From NCBI GenBank assembly GCA_934796775.1, contig CAKVPH010000008.1, forward strand, positions 1 through 64,000: 64,000 nucleotides of DNA, in the 5' to 3' direction. Source of the stretch: an uncultured Clostridia bacterium (lineage in GTDB: Bacteria; Bacillota; Clostridia; Christensenellales; Borkfalkiaceae). The notes below the pieces were generated by a model. It searched no databases. It saw nothing but the letters and a program-made list of their open reading frames with translations, and was not told the DNA's origin. Of this stretch, positions 17,455 through 25,711 are shown piece after piece (position 1 is the stretch's first letter; each line of letters begins with the position of its first letter). The translations under genes were made by a program, and so were the position numbers.

Positions 17455-18876
17455 ATGAAAATTAAAAAAATTATTTCGGCTGTTGCCGCTCTTACCATCG
17501 CCGTTGCCGCATCTTCCTGCACAGGCGACTCTACGGGCAATTCTATCAAAAAAATTACGCTGCCCGATTACGACATATACGAATCTGAATATCAAACGGT
17601 AATTTCGGGTTGGCTTATTCCGTCATCCTTAAACGAAGATAACGTAAAATGGATAAAAGAAGCCGGGATAAGCGTTATGCACGCGATAGGTTCGGGTAAC
17701 AATTCTTCATTGTCGTTTACGGATTATACCGAGGAAACAAAGGCCAAGCTTGATTTGTTTAACGAAAACGGCATAAAGATTTATATAAACACCAACTCGC
17801 GCGACGGCTCTTCTTACAGAAAAATCGAAAACTTCAAACAGAGCGAAGCGGTGCTTGGCATGTCGCTTGACGAGCCTAATATGGCGGAAATTTCGTCTAT
17901 GGCGGCTCAGGTTGCTTGGTGGAATCAAAACTCGGACGGCAGAAACTTTTATTGCAATCTTTACCCGTCGTTTTCACGCGTTGTACAAAATGAGTTCAGC
18001 GGAAATTATGCGTCTTATTTAAATTATTATTGCGAAAACGTTCTTGATAATCTTACCGCAGGTGAAAAATGGCTTTCGGCCGACAGATATCCTTTAACTT
18101 ACGACGATGACGGCAATAAATGCCTTGATTCGGCATGGCTTTCGGATATACAGATTTTAAAGAATACGGCAAAAAGTCGTAAGGGCGTAAAGACTAATTT
18201 CTTTATTCAGACTATGCCTTACGGTATAAACGAAGACGGTTCGCCTTCCGGCGCGATATTCAATTCGCGCGACAGAGTACCTTCTTATGAAGATATCCGC
18301 ATGCAGGAATACTCGCTTGCGGCGTTCGGGTACGACGGTATATCGCTATTCTGCTACGGCACTCCCGCAATAGGCTTTGAATTTGCCGAAAGTCAGCAGG
18401 CTATGATCGACAGAAACGGAGAAAAAACGGATATTTACACAGCCGTTTCAAAAGCTAATGCCGAAATTCTCGCATTTGATCACGTTTTAGCTCAATTTGA
18501 CTGGGTAGGAACTTTTACAAACGACGCAGGGCAGACGAATACCGATAAGTCAAGAACGGGCAACTCGTCGTTCAAGCTTTTGCAAAGAATGTCTTTAAAC
18601 GGCATACCGTCGCTTAAATCTGTAACGACTTCTGCCGATACGCTATTCGGTTATTTTAACGATATCGACGGTAACGACGGCATAATGGTAGTGAATTACA
18701 ACGAAACGTCGCTTAAACTTACCGACAAAGTAGAGCTTAATTTTGATGAAACAAAGTATAACAAGGCTTTGTGTTATATTGCAGGCAAAAAGACTGTTGT
18801 AAACCTTAAAAACGGAAAGTTCGAGTTAGAACTCGGAATCGGCGAAGGCGTATTTGTAATTCCTTACGCAGAATAA
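17455..18876 (+). CDS. Lipoprotein of the Asp-Glu-Pro TIM-barrel family, putative glycoside hydrolase
   Basis: The 473-residue product has a lipobox with Cys22 (AASSCTG). It follows the family plan: WLIPSSLNEDNVKWIKEAGI, LGMSLDEPNM with Asp139-Glu140-Pro141, TNFFIQTMPYG, and LAAFGYDGISLFCYG, then a C-terminal domain ending GEGVFVIPY. The glutamate is the candidate acid by analogy to clan GH-A; no activity is known to me. It is the last gene of the second locus, so it should act on the same glycan outside the cell. Confidence 0.65.
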   Translation: MKIKKIISAVAALTIAVAASSCTGDSTGNSIKKITLPDYDIYESEYQTVISGWLIPSSLNEDNVKWIKEAGISVMHAIGSGNNSSLSFTDYTEETKAKLDLFNENGIKIYINTNSRDGSSYRKIENFKQSEAVLGMSLDEPNMAEISSMAAQVAWWNQNSDGRNFYCNLYPSFSRVVQNEFSGNYASYLNYYCENVLDNLTAGEKWLSADRYPLTYDDDGNKCLDSAWLSDIQILKNTAKSRKGVKTNFFIQTMPYGINEDGSPSGAIFNSRDRVPSYEDIRMQEYSLAAFGYDGISLFCYGTPAIGFEFAESQQAMIDRNGEKTDIYTAVSKANAEILAFDHVLAQFDWVGTFTNDAGQTNTDKSRTGNSSFKLLQRMSLNGIPSLKSVTTSADTLFGYFNDIDGNDGIMVVNYNETSLKLTDKVELNFDETKYNKALCYIAGKKTVVNLKNGKFELELGIGEGVFVIPYAE

Positions 18877-18897
18877 ACAAAAATAAGCAATAATATA

Positions 18898-18936
18898 AAA
18901 CGCCTTGGGCAAGTTTGACGCCGCAGGCGTTTTTGT
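18898..18936 (+). terminator. Intrinsic terminator after the second glycan locus
   Basis: AAACGCC and GGCGTTT pair around a 20-nt partly structured loop and are followed by TTTTG. Confidence 0.65.
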
Positions 18937-19110
18937 TTTAGAGTAAAAAAATCGCTTATTTTGTTTTAATAGCTTTTACCTCTTGTTTTTTTGCGCGATT
19001 TGTGATAATATTTTATCGAAGAATAAGAATCGGTCGGTATGCGCCATTCAAAGGACAACTGCTTTAAAACGCAAGTTAATGCTTGACCGATGTTTTTCGG
19101 AAGGTGAAAA

Positions 19111-20046
19111 ATGCGACTTAAAAACGCCTTTAAAATATTATTCGGCAATATAAATATCATGTACAAAGCCGTTATTTATAGGCTTATTTGTACCGCGATC
19201 GTCGTTCTGGTCGCGTACTTTGCCGTGTTCCCCGAACTTTTATCTGTTACAAGAAGCGACGAAAGCGTTGCGCTTTTAAACGCCGTGCAAAAATTCGTTT
19301 CCGAATTTTTAACCGGTAAGGGCATAGTTGCCGATTCTCTGCATCCCTCTTTTACGGCATTTGTAAAAATGCTTAACGATAACCTTTCAAGTTTATTCCT
19401 TGTAGGTATAGAGTGTTCCGTTCTGTTAGTAGTCCTTAAAATTCTTTACGGACTCGGCGATTTTGTGTTCGCCGTGCTTTACGACAGATATATGTCGTCA
19501 ATGGCAAAATTCGGTGTAATATCCACGCTTTTGGCTAATTTCGGAAGAGGACTTTTGTATTCGCTCGTTTATTCGGTTATAAGCCTGGTTGCCGAAAGCG
19601 TGATAGTCGGAATTTCCGTTCTTATAGTTGTTTACGGCTTGGAATATATTTCGGTTTTTGCAATAATACTTTCGGTAGTATTTTTAGTGTTCGGTTTCTC
19701 GCTTAAATACACTCTTTTATCGCGTTTTATGCCGGGAATGATCTGCGGCAGAAAAAAACTCGGCAAAGCTTTTCGTTCTACTGTTCCAAACGCAAATAAC
19801 TTTTCTGCGCTTATGGGAACGTATTCGTTTATGCTTTTGTTGTTCTATTATATAAACGCGTCGTTCGGCATACTAACGCTGTACGTAGGGCTGTTTATTT
19901 CTGTTCCGCTCACATCGTTGTATTTTATCTGCGTCGCGCTTGTAGATTATTACATGGCGGATAACAGGAGTTTTTACGTTGACTATAATTCAGTTGCAAA
20001 ACCTAAAGAAGACGCCGAAAACGCCGACATGCTCAAATATTTATAA
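19111..20046 (+). CDS. Conserved-looking integral membrane protein of unknown function
   Basis: The 311-residue product has about six hydrophobic segments (near 22-42, 105-125, 150-175, 180-205, 240-262 and 268-292) and a charged C-terminus (KPKEDAENADMLKYL). It has no signal peptide and no motif I recognise. The ATG follows GGAAGGTG. A terminator separates it from the next genes, so it appears monocistronic. Confidence 0.65.
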   Translation: MRLKNAFKILFGNINIMYKAVIYRLICTAIVVLVAYFAVFPELLSVTRSDESVALLNAVQKFVSEFLTGKGIVADSLHPSFTAFVKMLNDNLSSLFLVGIECSVLLVVLKILYGLGDFVFAVLYDRYMSSMAKFGVISTLLANFGRGLLYSLVYSVISLVAESVIVGISVLIVVYGLEYISVFAIILSVVFLVFGFSLKYTLLSRFMPGMICGRKKLGKAFRSTVPNANNFSALMGTYSFMLLLFYYINASFGILTLYVGLFISVPLTSLYFICVALVDYYMADNRSFYVDYNSVAKPKEDAENADMLKYL

Positions 20047-20064
20047 TTACGTTAAAACGATAAA

Positions 20065-20087
20065 AAAGCGGCTTGAAAAGCCGCTTT
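20065..20087 (+). terminator. Hairpin terminator
   Basis: AAAGCGGCTT and AAGCCGCTTT form a perfect 10-bp stem with a 3-nt loop; the following T-run is short (GAATTTT). Confidence 0.7.
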
Positions 20088-20115
20088 GAATTTTAGAAAA
20101 AAGGAGATAAATTCT

Positions 20116-20451
20116 ATGAAGTATATGTTTCAGGTTATACTTTCAAAGAACGAGGACGCATACTCTTTGTTTTCCGCTTTAAGAAAGAACGGAATAAAGG
20201 GCGTTGTGTTGCCCGCTCAAAGCTTAAAATCGGCTTTGCTTGACAACAAAGACGAACACATTCCCGCATTTGCCGGGTTAAGGCACGTTGTCGAATACCC
20301 GCACGATATGAATTACCTTGTGTTTTGCATAATCGACGAGAGCGAACTCGAACACGTTAAAAGCATAGTTCGCAGCGTTACCGACGAAATCAAACATAAA
20401 GTAGGCATTATGTACGCCATGCCTTTGGCTTTTGCGGAGGGAATCGAATAA
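20116..20451 (+). CDS. Small PII-like (ferredoxin-fold) protein next to an antiporter
   Basis: Starting at the ATG after AAAGGAG gives 111 residues, with no signal peptide. The order beta (MKYMFQVILS), helix (NEDAYSLFSALRKNG), beta (IKGVVLP), then beta (YLVFCIID) and helix (ELEHVKSIVRSVTDEI) fits a PII-like ferredoxin fold. PII-like proteins often bind nucleotides and control adjacent transporters. It ends one base before the CPA2 antiporter start, so control of that antiporter is likely. The family name is not certain. Confidence 0.5.
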   Translation: MKYMFQVILSKNEDAYSLFSALRKNGIKGVVLPAQSLKSALLDNKDEHIPAFAGLRHVVEYPHDMNYLVFCIIDESELEHVKSIVRSVTDEIKHKVGIMYAMPLAFAEGIE

Positions 20452-20452
20452 T

Positions 20453-21703
20453 ATGAGCGCGCTTTTGTGTCTTGCAATAGCTATGGCTGCAGGACTGGCT
20501 TTTTCAAGGGTTGCTAAGCTTATAGGGCTTCCCAACGTTACCGCCTATCTGGTGGCGGGACTTTGCATGCGTTACCTTTTGGGTTGGTTATCGCCGACCA
20601 CTTCGCTTTCTGATTTTTCAATCATAACGGACGTTGCTCTCGGCTTTATCGCCTTTTCAATAGGTTCGTCTTTTAAACTCAAACATATAAGAGAAATAGG
20701 TAAAAGCGTAATAGTAATAACGGTTTTTCAGGCCCTTACCACGGTTTTGTTCGTTGATATCGCACTTATAGGCTTAGCTTTGTTGGGTAAGGTTAATATA
20801 TCGTCGGCAATATGTCTTGGCGCAATAGCAACGGCAACGGCTCCCGCCGCAACTTTAATGGTCGTAAGGCAGTATAAGGCGCGCGGCATCGTTACCGATA
20901 CGCTTTTGCCGGTAGTCGCTTTCGACGACGCCATAGGTCTTATAGTATTTGCCGTATCGCTTGCGTTAGCTAAAGTTTTAGCAGTGGAAGGCTCGACCGT
21001 TTCCGTTATGGATATTTTAGTTATTCCTTTGCTCGAAATAATAGCATCTTTAGGTTTTGGCGGAGTTATAGGCTCACTTCTCGCAATAATCGCGCACTTC
21101 TTTAAATCAAGGGCAAACAGAATTTCACTCTGCGTAGTCGCAGTGTTTGCGGGCGTAGGGCTTTGCACCGTGTTCGGCGAAGGCTTCGTTCTTTCCGATC
21201 TTTTAACCTGTATGGCAATCGGCGTTTTTTACGTCAATTTAAACAAAGAAAGCGGCTCTATTATGGATATAATGGACAGATGGACGGCTCCGCTGTTTAT
21301 GCTATTCTTCGTTCTTTCGGGCGCAGATCTCGATCCTACCGCCATTCCGTCGGTAGGGCTTATCGGTATCGTTTACATAATCGTTCGTTCTTTAGGTAAA
21401 TATACGGGGGCTTACGTTGGCGCAAGAATAGTCAGAGCCGATAAAAACGTTGCAAGGTATTTAGGTCTTACGCTTTTGCCGCAGGCGGGTGTGGCCATAG
21501 GTATGGCGCAAAAAGTTGCCAACACTCCCGAACTTATGAACGCGGGGCTTTCCGGCGGAATAGTTACCGTAACGCTTTGCGCAACGCTTGTTTACGAACT
21601 TATAGGCCCGATTATCACAAAATGGGCGCTTGTAAAAGCCGGTGAAATCAAGATAGAAAAAAAGCAAAAAGCTCAAAAACTTGACAGTGCGGCTCAAAAC
21701 TGA
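20453..21703 (+). CDS. CPA2-family cation/proton antiporter
   Basis: This integral membrane protein (416 residues) has about 12 hydrophobic segments and Kef/NapA-like features: LIGLPNVTAYLVAGL near the N-terminus, AFSIGSSFKL, LGAIATATAPAATLMV and VAFDDAIGLIVFAV, where the Asp-Asp pair is the likely ion-binding site. It lacks a C-terminal TrkA-N domain. It should exchange Na+ or K+ for protons. The ATG at 20453 is preferred over an upstream TTG because GCGGAGGG lies 11 bases before it and the PII-like gene ends just upstream. Confidence 0.85.
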   Translation: MSALLCLAIAMAAGLAFSRVAKLIGLPNVTAYLVAGLCMRYLLGWLSPTTSLSDFSIITDVALGFIAFSIGSSFKLKHIREIGKSVIVITVFQALTTVLFVDIALIGLALLGKVNISSAICLGAIATATAPAATLMVVRQYKARGIVTDTLLPVVAFDDAIGLIVFAVSLALAKVLAVEGSTVSVMDILVIPLLEIIASLGFGGVIGSLLAIIAHFFKSRANRISLCVVAVFAGVGLCTVFGEGFVLSDLLTCMAIGVFYVNLNKESGSIMDIMDRWTAPLFMLFFVLSGADLDPTAIPSVGLIGIVYIIVRSLGKYTGAYVGARIVRADKNVARYLGLTLLPQAGVAIGMAQKVANTPELMNAGLSGGIVTVTLCATLVYELIGPIITKWALVKAGEIKIEKKQKAQKLDSAAQN

Positions 21704-21732
21704 TAAAAAGCGGCGGAATCAACAATAAAAAA

Positions 21733-21993
21733 ATGTATTACGACGTAAAAAACGATAATCTCGTTACTCGCACGGATACTACCGAAGAAAAATATTTTTT
21801 CGGCATTGTCTGCGGCGATTACATTTATACCGTGGGTAGCGAATCAACTTCGTTTTACGGCGGAGCGGTAAAAGTTTTAATGCGTTACAACACAAAAACG
21901 GGAAAGACCGATACTATGCAGTACGAAGGCGATTTTCCGTCAAACAAGTTTATTTTGTCCGACGCTAAAATCGACGCGATAAAACCCTACTGA
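21733..21993 (+). pseudogene. Short orphan ORF, possible remnant of a beta-propeller-like protein
   Basis: The 86-residue frame (MYYDVKNDNLVTR, YIYTVGSES, LMRYNTKTGKTDTM) reads like the last blades of a DUF5050-like or similar propeller protein. There is no good ribosome site, and the frame is open a further ten codons upstream without a start. I think it is a 3' gene fragment left after the antiporter gene, but a real small gene is possible. Confidence 0.3.
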
Positions 21994-22006
21994 AAATAAT
22001 TATAAA

Positions 22007-22034
22007 AAAGAGAGGTTGTCGCCTCTCTTTTTTT
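22007..22034 (+). terminator. Intrinsic terminator
   Basis: AAAGAGAGG and CCTCTCTTT form a 9-bp stem followed by seven or more T residues. Confidence 0.85.
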
Positions 22035-22054
22035 ATGCCCGTATTTGATTATGC

Positions 22055-22083
22055 TTGACCGTAACGTGAATTTATGATAAAAT
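22055..22083 (+). promoter_or_regulatory. Promoter of the TetR gene
   Basis: TTGACC (22055-22060) and TAAAAT (22078-22083) are separated by 17 bp. Confidence 0.6.
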
Positions 22084-22129
22084 AGTGTGCGTTATATATT
22101 GAGTAATATATTAAAAATTTAAATGAGGA

Positions 22130-22221
22130 AATAAATGCCGCCTAAATTCAAGTTTACAAAGGAAGAAATAATAAATGCCGCCTAAATTCAAGTTTACAAA
22201 GGAAGAAATAATAAATGCCGC
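22130..22221 (+). repeat. 40-bp tandem duplication over the TetR start codon
   Basis: Bases 22130-22181 repeat at 22170-22221 with a 40-bp offset. The 12-mer AATAAATGCCGC occurs three times, at both ends of each unit, as expected from slippage between two short repeats. The first ATG (22135) has the better ribosome site (TGAGGAAATA) but reads only 16 codons to TAA at 22183; the second ATG (22175) opens the full gene. Confidence 0.95.
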
Positions 22222-22798
22222 TTTAAACGTGGCAAGGGATAGCGGAATAGAAGAGGTAACAGCTAAAGCCGTTGCCGAAAAACTTGGCGTTTCCACCCAA
22301 CCGGTGTTTACCTGTTTCAGCAATATGACCGAAGCAAAAAACGAAGTCAGAAAAGCTGCCGAAAAGGTATACGACGGTTATGCGGAGCAAGGCTTAAAGG
22401 AAAAAATTCCATTTTTAGGCGTAGGTAAAGCCTATATTCGTTTTGCGGTAAACGAACCTAATTTATATAAATTACTCTTTTTAACCGAGCCGGACGAATG
22501 TATAAGCGGAGCTATTGCCGAAATGAAGCGGTTGCAAGGCAAAGTGCGCCCGTATCTTATGGATATTTACAATCTTACAACAAGCGATGCCGACGAATAT
22601 TTTCGCGATTTATGGCTTGTGGTGCATAGCATTGCAACTTTAAAAGTGACTAAGTGCTGCGATTATTCCGAAAAAGAGATAGAAAAAATACTCACGGCTT
22701 TTTCGGTAAGCATCTGCAAAGCCATAAAGGAAATTCCCGATTTTACAAGCGGCAATTTCGATCGCGACGCGGTGTTCTATGAACTTATAAAAAAATAA
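22175..22798 (+). CDS. TetR-family transcriptional regulator
   Basis: The 207-residue product has an N-terminal TetR helix-turn-helix (FTKEEIINAALNVARDSG, VTAKAVAEKLGVSTQPVFTCF) and a helical ligand domain. The atypical PVFTCFSN replaces the common xIYxHFxN. Its start lies in a 40-bp tandem duplication: an abortive 16-codon frame begins upstream at 22135 and its stop overlaps this start by 11 bases, so translation probably depends on reinitiation. The next genes (TIGR04076, hydrolase, TfoX-like) follow closely and may be its operon partners. Confidence 0.85.
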   Translation: MPPKFKFTKEEIINAALNVARDSGIEEVTAKAVAEKLGVSTQPVFTCFSNMTEAKNEVRKAAEKVYDGYAEQGLKEKIPFLGVGKAYIRFAVNEPNLYKLLFLTEPDECISGAIAEMKRLQGKVRPYLMDIYNLTTSDADEYFRDLWLVVHSIATLKVTKCCDYSEKEIEKILTAFSVSICKAIKEIPDFTSGNFDRDAVFYELIKK

Positions 22799-22806
22799 AT
22801 ATTGAT

Positions 22807-23166
22807 ATGAAAAAGTGGTTTAACGAAGAATATAAATTTGAAATAGAAGTAGTCGGGTATCTCCGCGGAAACTCAACCGAATATTACTGCCGTAACGGCG
22901 AAGAGATAGGCGATAAATACGAATGCACTTACGGCTGCCCCGTGAACAAGCAGGGATACGGCATTTGTTCTAAAACCATGACAACGCTCTTTCCCATAAT
23001 GGAAGCGGTGCGCTCGGGCGGCGATCTATGTAATATCGGCGGAGAGAGCAAGTATTCAAAGACTGTAGTTTGTCCCGACGGCTGCGTGATTTTTAAGCTT
23101 ACGGCAACGCCGCTTAACAATCCGAATTTTTTCAAAGGCAAATTTTATGAATGCAATAATAAATAA
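22807..23166 (+). CDS. TIGR04076 family protein
   Basis: The 119-residue product has the family pattern: YYCRNGEEIGDKYECTYGCP, GICSKTMTTLFPIMEAVRSGG, and VVCPDGCVIFKLTA. Conserved cysteines (YGCP, GICSK, VCPDGC) could bind metal, but the function is unknown. It overlaps the next gene by 20 bases, so the two are coupled. Confidence 0.8.
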   Translation: MKKWFNEEYKFEIEVVGYLRGNSTEYYCRNGEEIGDKYECTYGCPVNKQGYGICSKTMTTLFPIMEAVRSGGDLCNIGGESKYSKTVVCPDGCVIFKLTATPLNNPNFFKGKFYECNNK

Positions 23167-23860
23167 AACAGAATTTAAAATAGGCGTTACGCCCGTCGTT
23201 TTATACGGCGAAAACAGCGACAAACTTTTTATTTTCGTACACGGGCAGGGCGGCAACAAGTATGAAGGCGAACGTTTTTTTAACGTAGCAAAACAATTTT
23301 CGTATCAGGTGCTTGCAGTTGATCTGCCCGGACATGGAGAGCGCACTGACGGCGAAGATTTTGTACCTTGGAAGGTGAGTATCGAGCTTAAACGGATATT
23401 CGATTACGCTAAACAACGCTGGGCGCATATTTCACTTAGAGCAACAAGTATAGGTTCGTATTTCAGTTTGCTTGCATTAAAGGGCGAAAAAATAGAGCAT
23501 TGCCTTTTGGTGTCGCCGCTTTTAGATATGGAAAATATGATCTGCTCGCTTATGGCGGCGGCAAACGTTTCAGAATCGCGCTTAAAAGCCGAAAAGCAAA
23601 TTCCCACGGAATTCGGGCAGACTTTATCTTACGATTATTTGTGTTTTGCGCGCGAAAACCCGCCTGAAGCAGTGTGTTTAAGCACACGCATTTTGTATGC
23701 GACGGGCGATACTCTTATCCCGCGCGAAACGGTTGAAAAATTTTCAAGCGATAACGGTGCAATTCTTACCGTAATGCAGGGCGGCGAACACTGGTTGCAC
23801 ACCAAAGAGCAAGTCGAATTTATGCAAAGCTGGGAAACGGCTCAGCTAAAAGATTTTTAA
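23147..23860 (+). CDS. Alpha/beta hydrolase
   Basis: The 237-residue product has an alpha/beta hydrolase layout: FIFVHGQGGNKYEGERF (oxyanion region), AVDLPGHGERTDG, ATSIGSY in place of the usual GxSxG elbow (the first Gly is Ala; Ser is the presumed nucleophile), an ATGDTLIPRE loop with the acid, and GEHWLHT with the catalytic His. It is cytoplasmic with an unknown substrate and overlaps the TIGR04076 gene. It is probably an esterase. Confidence 0.8.
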   Translation: MNAIINKTEFKIGVTPVVLYGENSDKLFIFVHGQGGNKYEGERFFNVAKQFSYQVLAVDLPGHGERTDGEDFVPWKVSIELKRIFDYAKQRWAHISLRATSIGSYFSLLALKGEKIEHCLLVSPLLDMENMICSLMAAANVSESRLKAEKQIPTEFGQTLSYDYLCFARENPPEAVCLSTRILYATGDTLIPRETVEKFSSDNGAILTVMQGGEHWLHTKEQVEFMQSWETAQLKDF

Positions 23861-23878
23861 TGCAGGTAATTATTTAAT

Positions 23879-24193
23879 ATGGCTACAAAAAAAGAATTTA
23901 TCGATTACGTTATGGAACAAATCCGCTTTTCGGGCGACGTACGCTATAAAAAAATGTTCGGGGAGTATATGGTTTATGCAAACGATAAACCTGTGCTTTT
24001 AGTTTGCGACGATACCGTTTTTGTAAAAATACTGCCTGAAACGTCGGCAGTTTTACCAGACGCTACAAAAGGCTATCCGTATGACGGAGCAAAAGAACAT
24101 TACATATTAGATCCTGACGACAGCGAAAGATTAAGCGAGATTATATCGTTGTTGGTTGACGTATTGCCCGAAAACAAGAAAAAAAGGGGATAA
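23879..24193 (+). CDS. TfoX/Sxy N-terminal domain protein
   Basis: The 104-residue product matches the TfoX N-terminal domain (VRYKKMFGEYMVYAND, PVLLVCDDTVFVKI, YILDPDDSERLSEII). Stand-alone copies are common in Firmicutes and are not known to control competence there. No C-terminal helix-hairpin domain is present. It ends a short run of genes started by the TetR gene. Confidence 0.8.
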   Translation: MATKKEFIDYVMEQIRFSGDVRYKKMFGEYMVYANDKPVLLVCDDTVFVKILPETSAVLPDATKGYPYDGAKEHYILDPDDSERLSEIISLLVDVLPENKKKRG

Positions 24194-24194
24194 A

Positions 24195-24290
24195 AACATA
24201 ATAATTTTTATAGACGTTATCGATAAACATATCGAGTATTGTAAAGGCTGTTTGATATGCAAAAAAACGGCGGTAAATAAAAAGCTTTAA
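24195..24290 (+). pseudogene. Fragment of an FMN-reductase/flavodoxin-like gene
   Basis: A start-less frame of 31 codons reads IDVIDKHIEYCKGCLICKKT before stopping. The YCxGCxxCxKT pattern is typical of NADPH-dependent FMN reductases of the iron-sulfur flavoprotein type. Only this short piece remains, and the dispersed element copy B begins 5 bases after its stop. Confidence 0.4.
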
Positions 24291-24295
24291 AACTT

Positions 24296-24324
24296 AAAAA
24301 GTCCTGCTATAGGTCGATTATCGC
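24296..24324 (-). repeat. Dispersed 29-nt intergenic element, copy B
   Basis: Read on the minus strand it is GCGATAATCGACCTATAG followed by CAGGACTTTTT. It lies right next to a degraded flavoprotein gene fragment. Confidence 0.8.
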
Positions 24325-24360
24325 ATAAAAAGTAAAAATAATAAGTTAAAATGAACGCAA

Positions 24361-24396
24361 AAAAACAGCCGCGGCATAAAAGCCGTGGCTGTTTTT
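24361..24396. terminator. Bidirectional terminator between convergent genes
   Basis: A 15-bp stem (24361-24375 with 24382-24396, one G-T pair) has A residues before it and T residues after it, so it can end transcription of both the TfoX-side genes and the aldolase gene. Confidence 0.85.
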
Positions 24397-24417
24397 TGTA
24401 AACTGAGTTTTAAGTTA

Positions 24418-25392
24418 TTACAGACATTCGCCTGCTTTTCCTGCGCAACCCAAAACGTCAACGAGTTTGTGTTTAACAAGTTCTTTGATGTTTGCTCTTG
24501 CGGGTTTAAGATATTCTCTCGGATCGAATTTATCGGGATAATCGTTAAAGAATTTTCTTATAGTTCCGGTCATGGCAAGTCTTAAATCGGAGTCGATGTT
24601 GATCTTGCAAACCGAAAGTTTAGCGGCTTCGCGGAGTTGTTCTTCGGGAACGCCTATAGCGTCGGGCATACGACCGCCGTTTTCGTTGATCATCTTAACG
24701 TATTCCTGCGGAACGGAAGAAGAACCGTGCAGAACTATCGGGAAATCAGGAAGTCTTTTTGAAACTTCTTCTAAAATGTCAAATCTGAGTGCAGGGGGAA
24801 CGAGGATACCTTTTTCGTTTCTCGTACATTGATCGGGTTTGAATTTATATGCCCCGTGCGAAGTGCCTATGGCTATAGCCAAAGAGTCAACGCCGGTTTT
24901 AGCAACAAATTCTTCAACTTCTTCGGGTCTGGTGTAAGAGCCTACTTCGTGGCTTACTTCGTCTTCTATACCGGAAAGAGTTCCGAGTTCGCCTTCTACG
25001 GTTACGCCGTGATCGTGTGCGTATTCAACAACTTTTCTGGTGATTTCGATATTTTCTTCAAAAGAATGAGACGAACCGTCGATCATAACCGATGAAAATC
25101 CTCCGTCAATGCAGGCTTTGCATGTTTCAAAGTCAGGACCGTGATCAAGGTGCAGCGCAATAGGAATATCGGGACATTCCAAAACGGCGGCCTCAACAAG
25201 CTTAACAAGATAGGTGTGGTTTGCATAAGCGCGCGCGCCCTTTGATACCTGAAGTATTACGGGTGCTTTTTCTTCTTTGCAAGCTTCGGTAATGGCTTGA
25301 ACTATTTCCATATTGTTGACGTTGAACGCGCCTACCGCGTAATGGTTACGATAAGCTTTTTCAAACATCTTTTTTGTTGTTACCAACGGCAT
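24418..25392 (-). CDS. fba: Class II fructose-bisphosphate aldolase
   Basis: The 324-residue product cleaves fructose-1,6-bisphosphate to two triose phosphates in glycolysis. Class II features: IALHLDHGPD with Asp83 (base) and His84 (zinc), SVMIDGSSHSFEENI, TVEGELGTLSGIED, and VLHGSSSVP and KINIDSDLR phosphate-binding loops. The start is the ATG 8 bases after GGAGGA; an in-frame ATG six codons upstream lacks a site. It is monocistronic with its own promoter. Confidence 0.95.
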   Translation of the reverse strand: MPLVTTKKMFEKAYRNHYAVGAFNVNNMEIVQAITEACKEEKAPVILQVSKGARAYANHTYLVKLVEAAVLECPDIPIALHLDHGPDFETCKACIDGGFSSVMIDGSSHSFEENIEITRKVVEYAHDHGVTVEGELGTLSGIEDEVSHEVGSYTRPEEVEEFVAKTGVDSLAIAIGTSHGAYKFKPDQCTRNEKGILVPPALRFDILEEVSKRLPDFPIVLHGSSSVPQEYVKMINENGGRMPDAIGVPEEQLREAAKLSVCKINIDSDLRLAMTGTIRKFFNDYPDKFDPREYLKPARANIKELVKHKLVDVLGCAGKAGECL

Positions 25393-25462
25393 AATTTTAT
25401 TCCTCCGCAAATTTTTATACTTAATTTTTAAAATTGAATTAAAAACTATTCAAATCAAATTT

Positions 25463-25491
25463 ATTATATATCATTATGCTTTTAAAAGCAA
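25463..25491 (-). promoter_or_regulatory. Promoter of the aldolase gene
   Basis: On the minus strand TTGCTT (25491-25486) and TATAAT (25468-25463) are separated by 17 bp. Confidence 0.65.
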
Positions 25492-25528
25492 ACTTTTTTG
25501 CAAAATTTCGGTAAAATAAAAAAAATAG

Positions 25529-25557
25529 TTGATTTTTAGCGTTTTTTATTGTAGAAT
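25529..25557 (+). promoter_or_regulatory. Promoter of the TM1266-family gene
   Basis: TTGATT (25529-25534) and TAGAAT (25552-25557) are separated by 17 bp. The predicted start near 25564 leaves a leader of about 148 nt before the ATG. Confidence 0.6.
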
Positions 25558-25593
25558 AAAAACAGAAAATTAAATTTCCCAATCGATGTAAGT

Positions 25594-25703
25594 GTTTTTT
25601 CGGAGAGTAAGAAAGTAAAAAAAGCGTTTAGCTGCCCTGCGCACGGGTTTGTTCCGGTGCAAAGGCCGGCTGTTTGTTTTTGCAAAAAACCTTTTTAAAG
25701 GAG
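25594..25703 (+). promoter_or_regulatory. Structured mRNA leader, possible tetrahydrofolate-riboswitch-like RNA
   Basis: GTTTTTT (25594-25600) can pair with AAAAAAC (25684-25690) as a closing stem. Inside are AGAGTA (25604-25609), an A-rich strand that can pair with GCTGTTTGTTTTT, then GCGTTTAG, ACGGG and TTGCA. This order resembles the class I THF riboswitch as I remember it (AGAGUA, GCGUUAAG, ACGGGAUGUUG, UUGCA). CCTTTTT just after the closing stem could pair with the AAAGG of the ribosome site, giving a switch. The match is by eye, and several positions differ. Confidence 0.35.
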
Positions 25704-25711
25704 CGTGTTTT

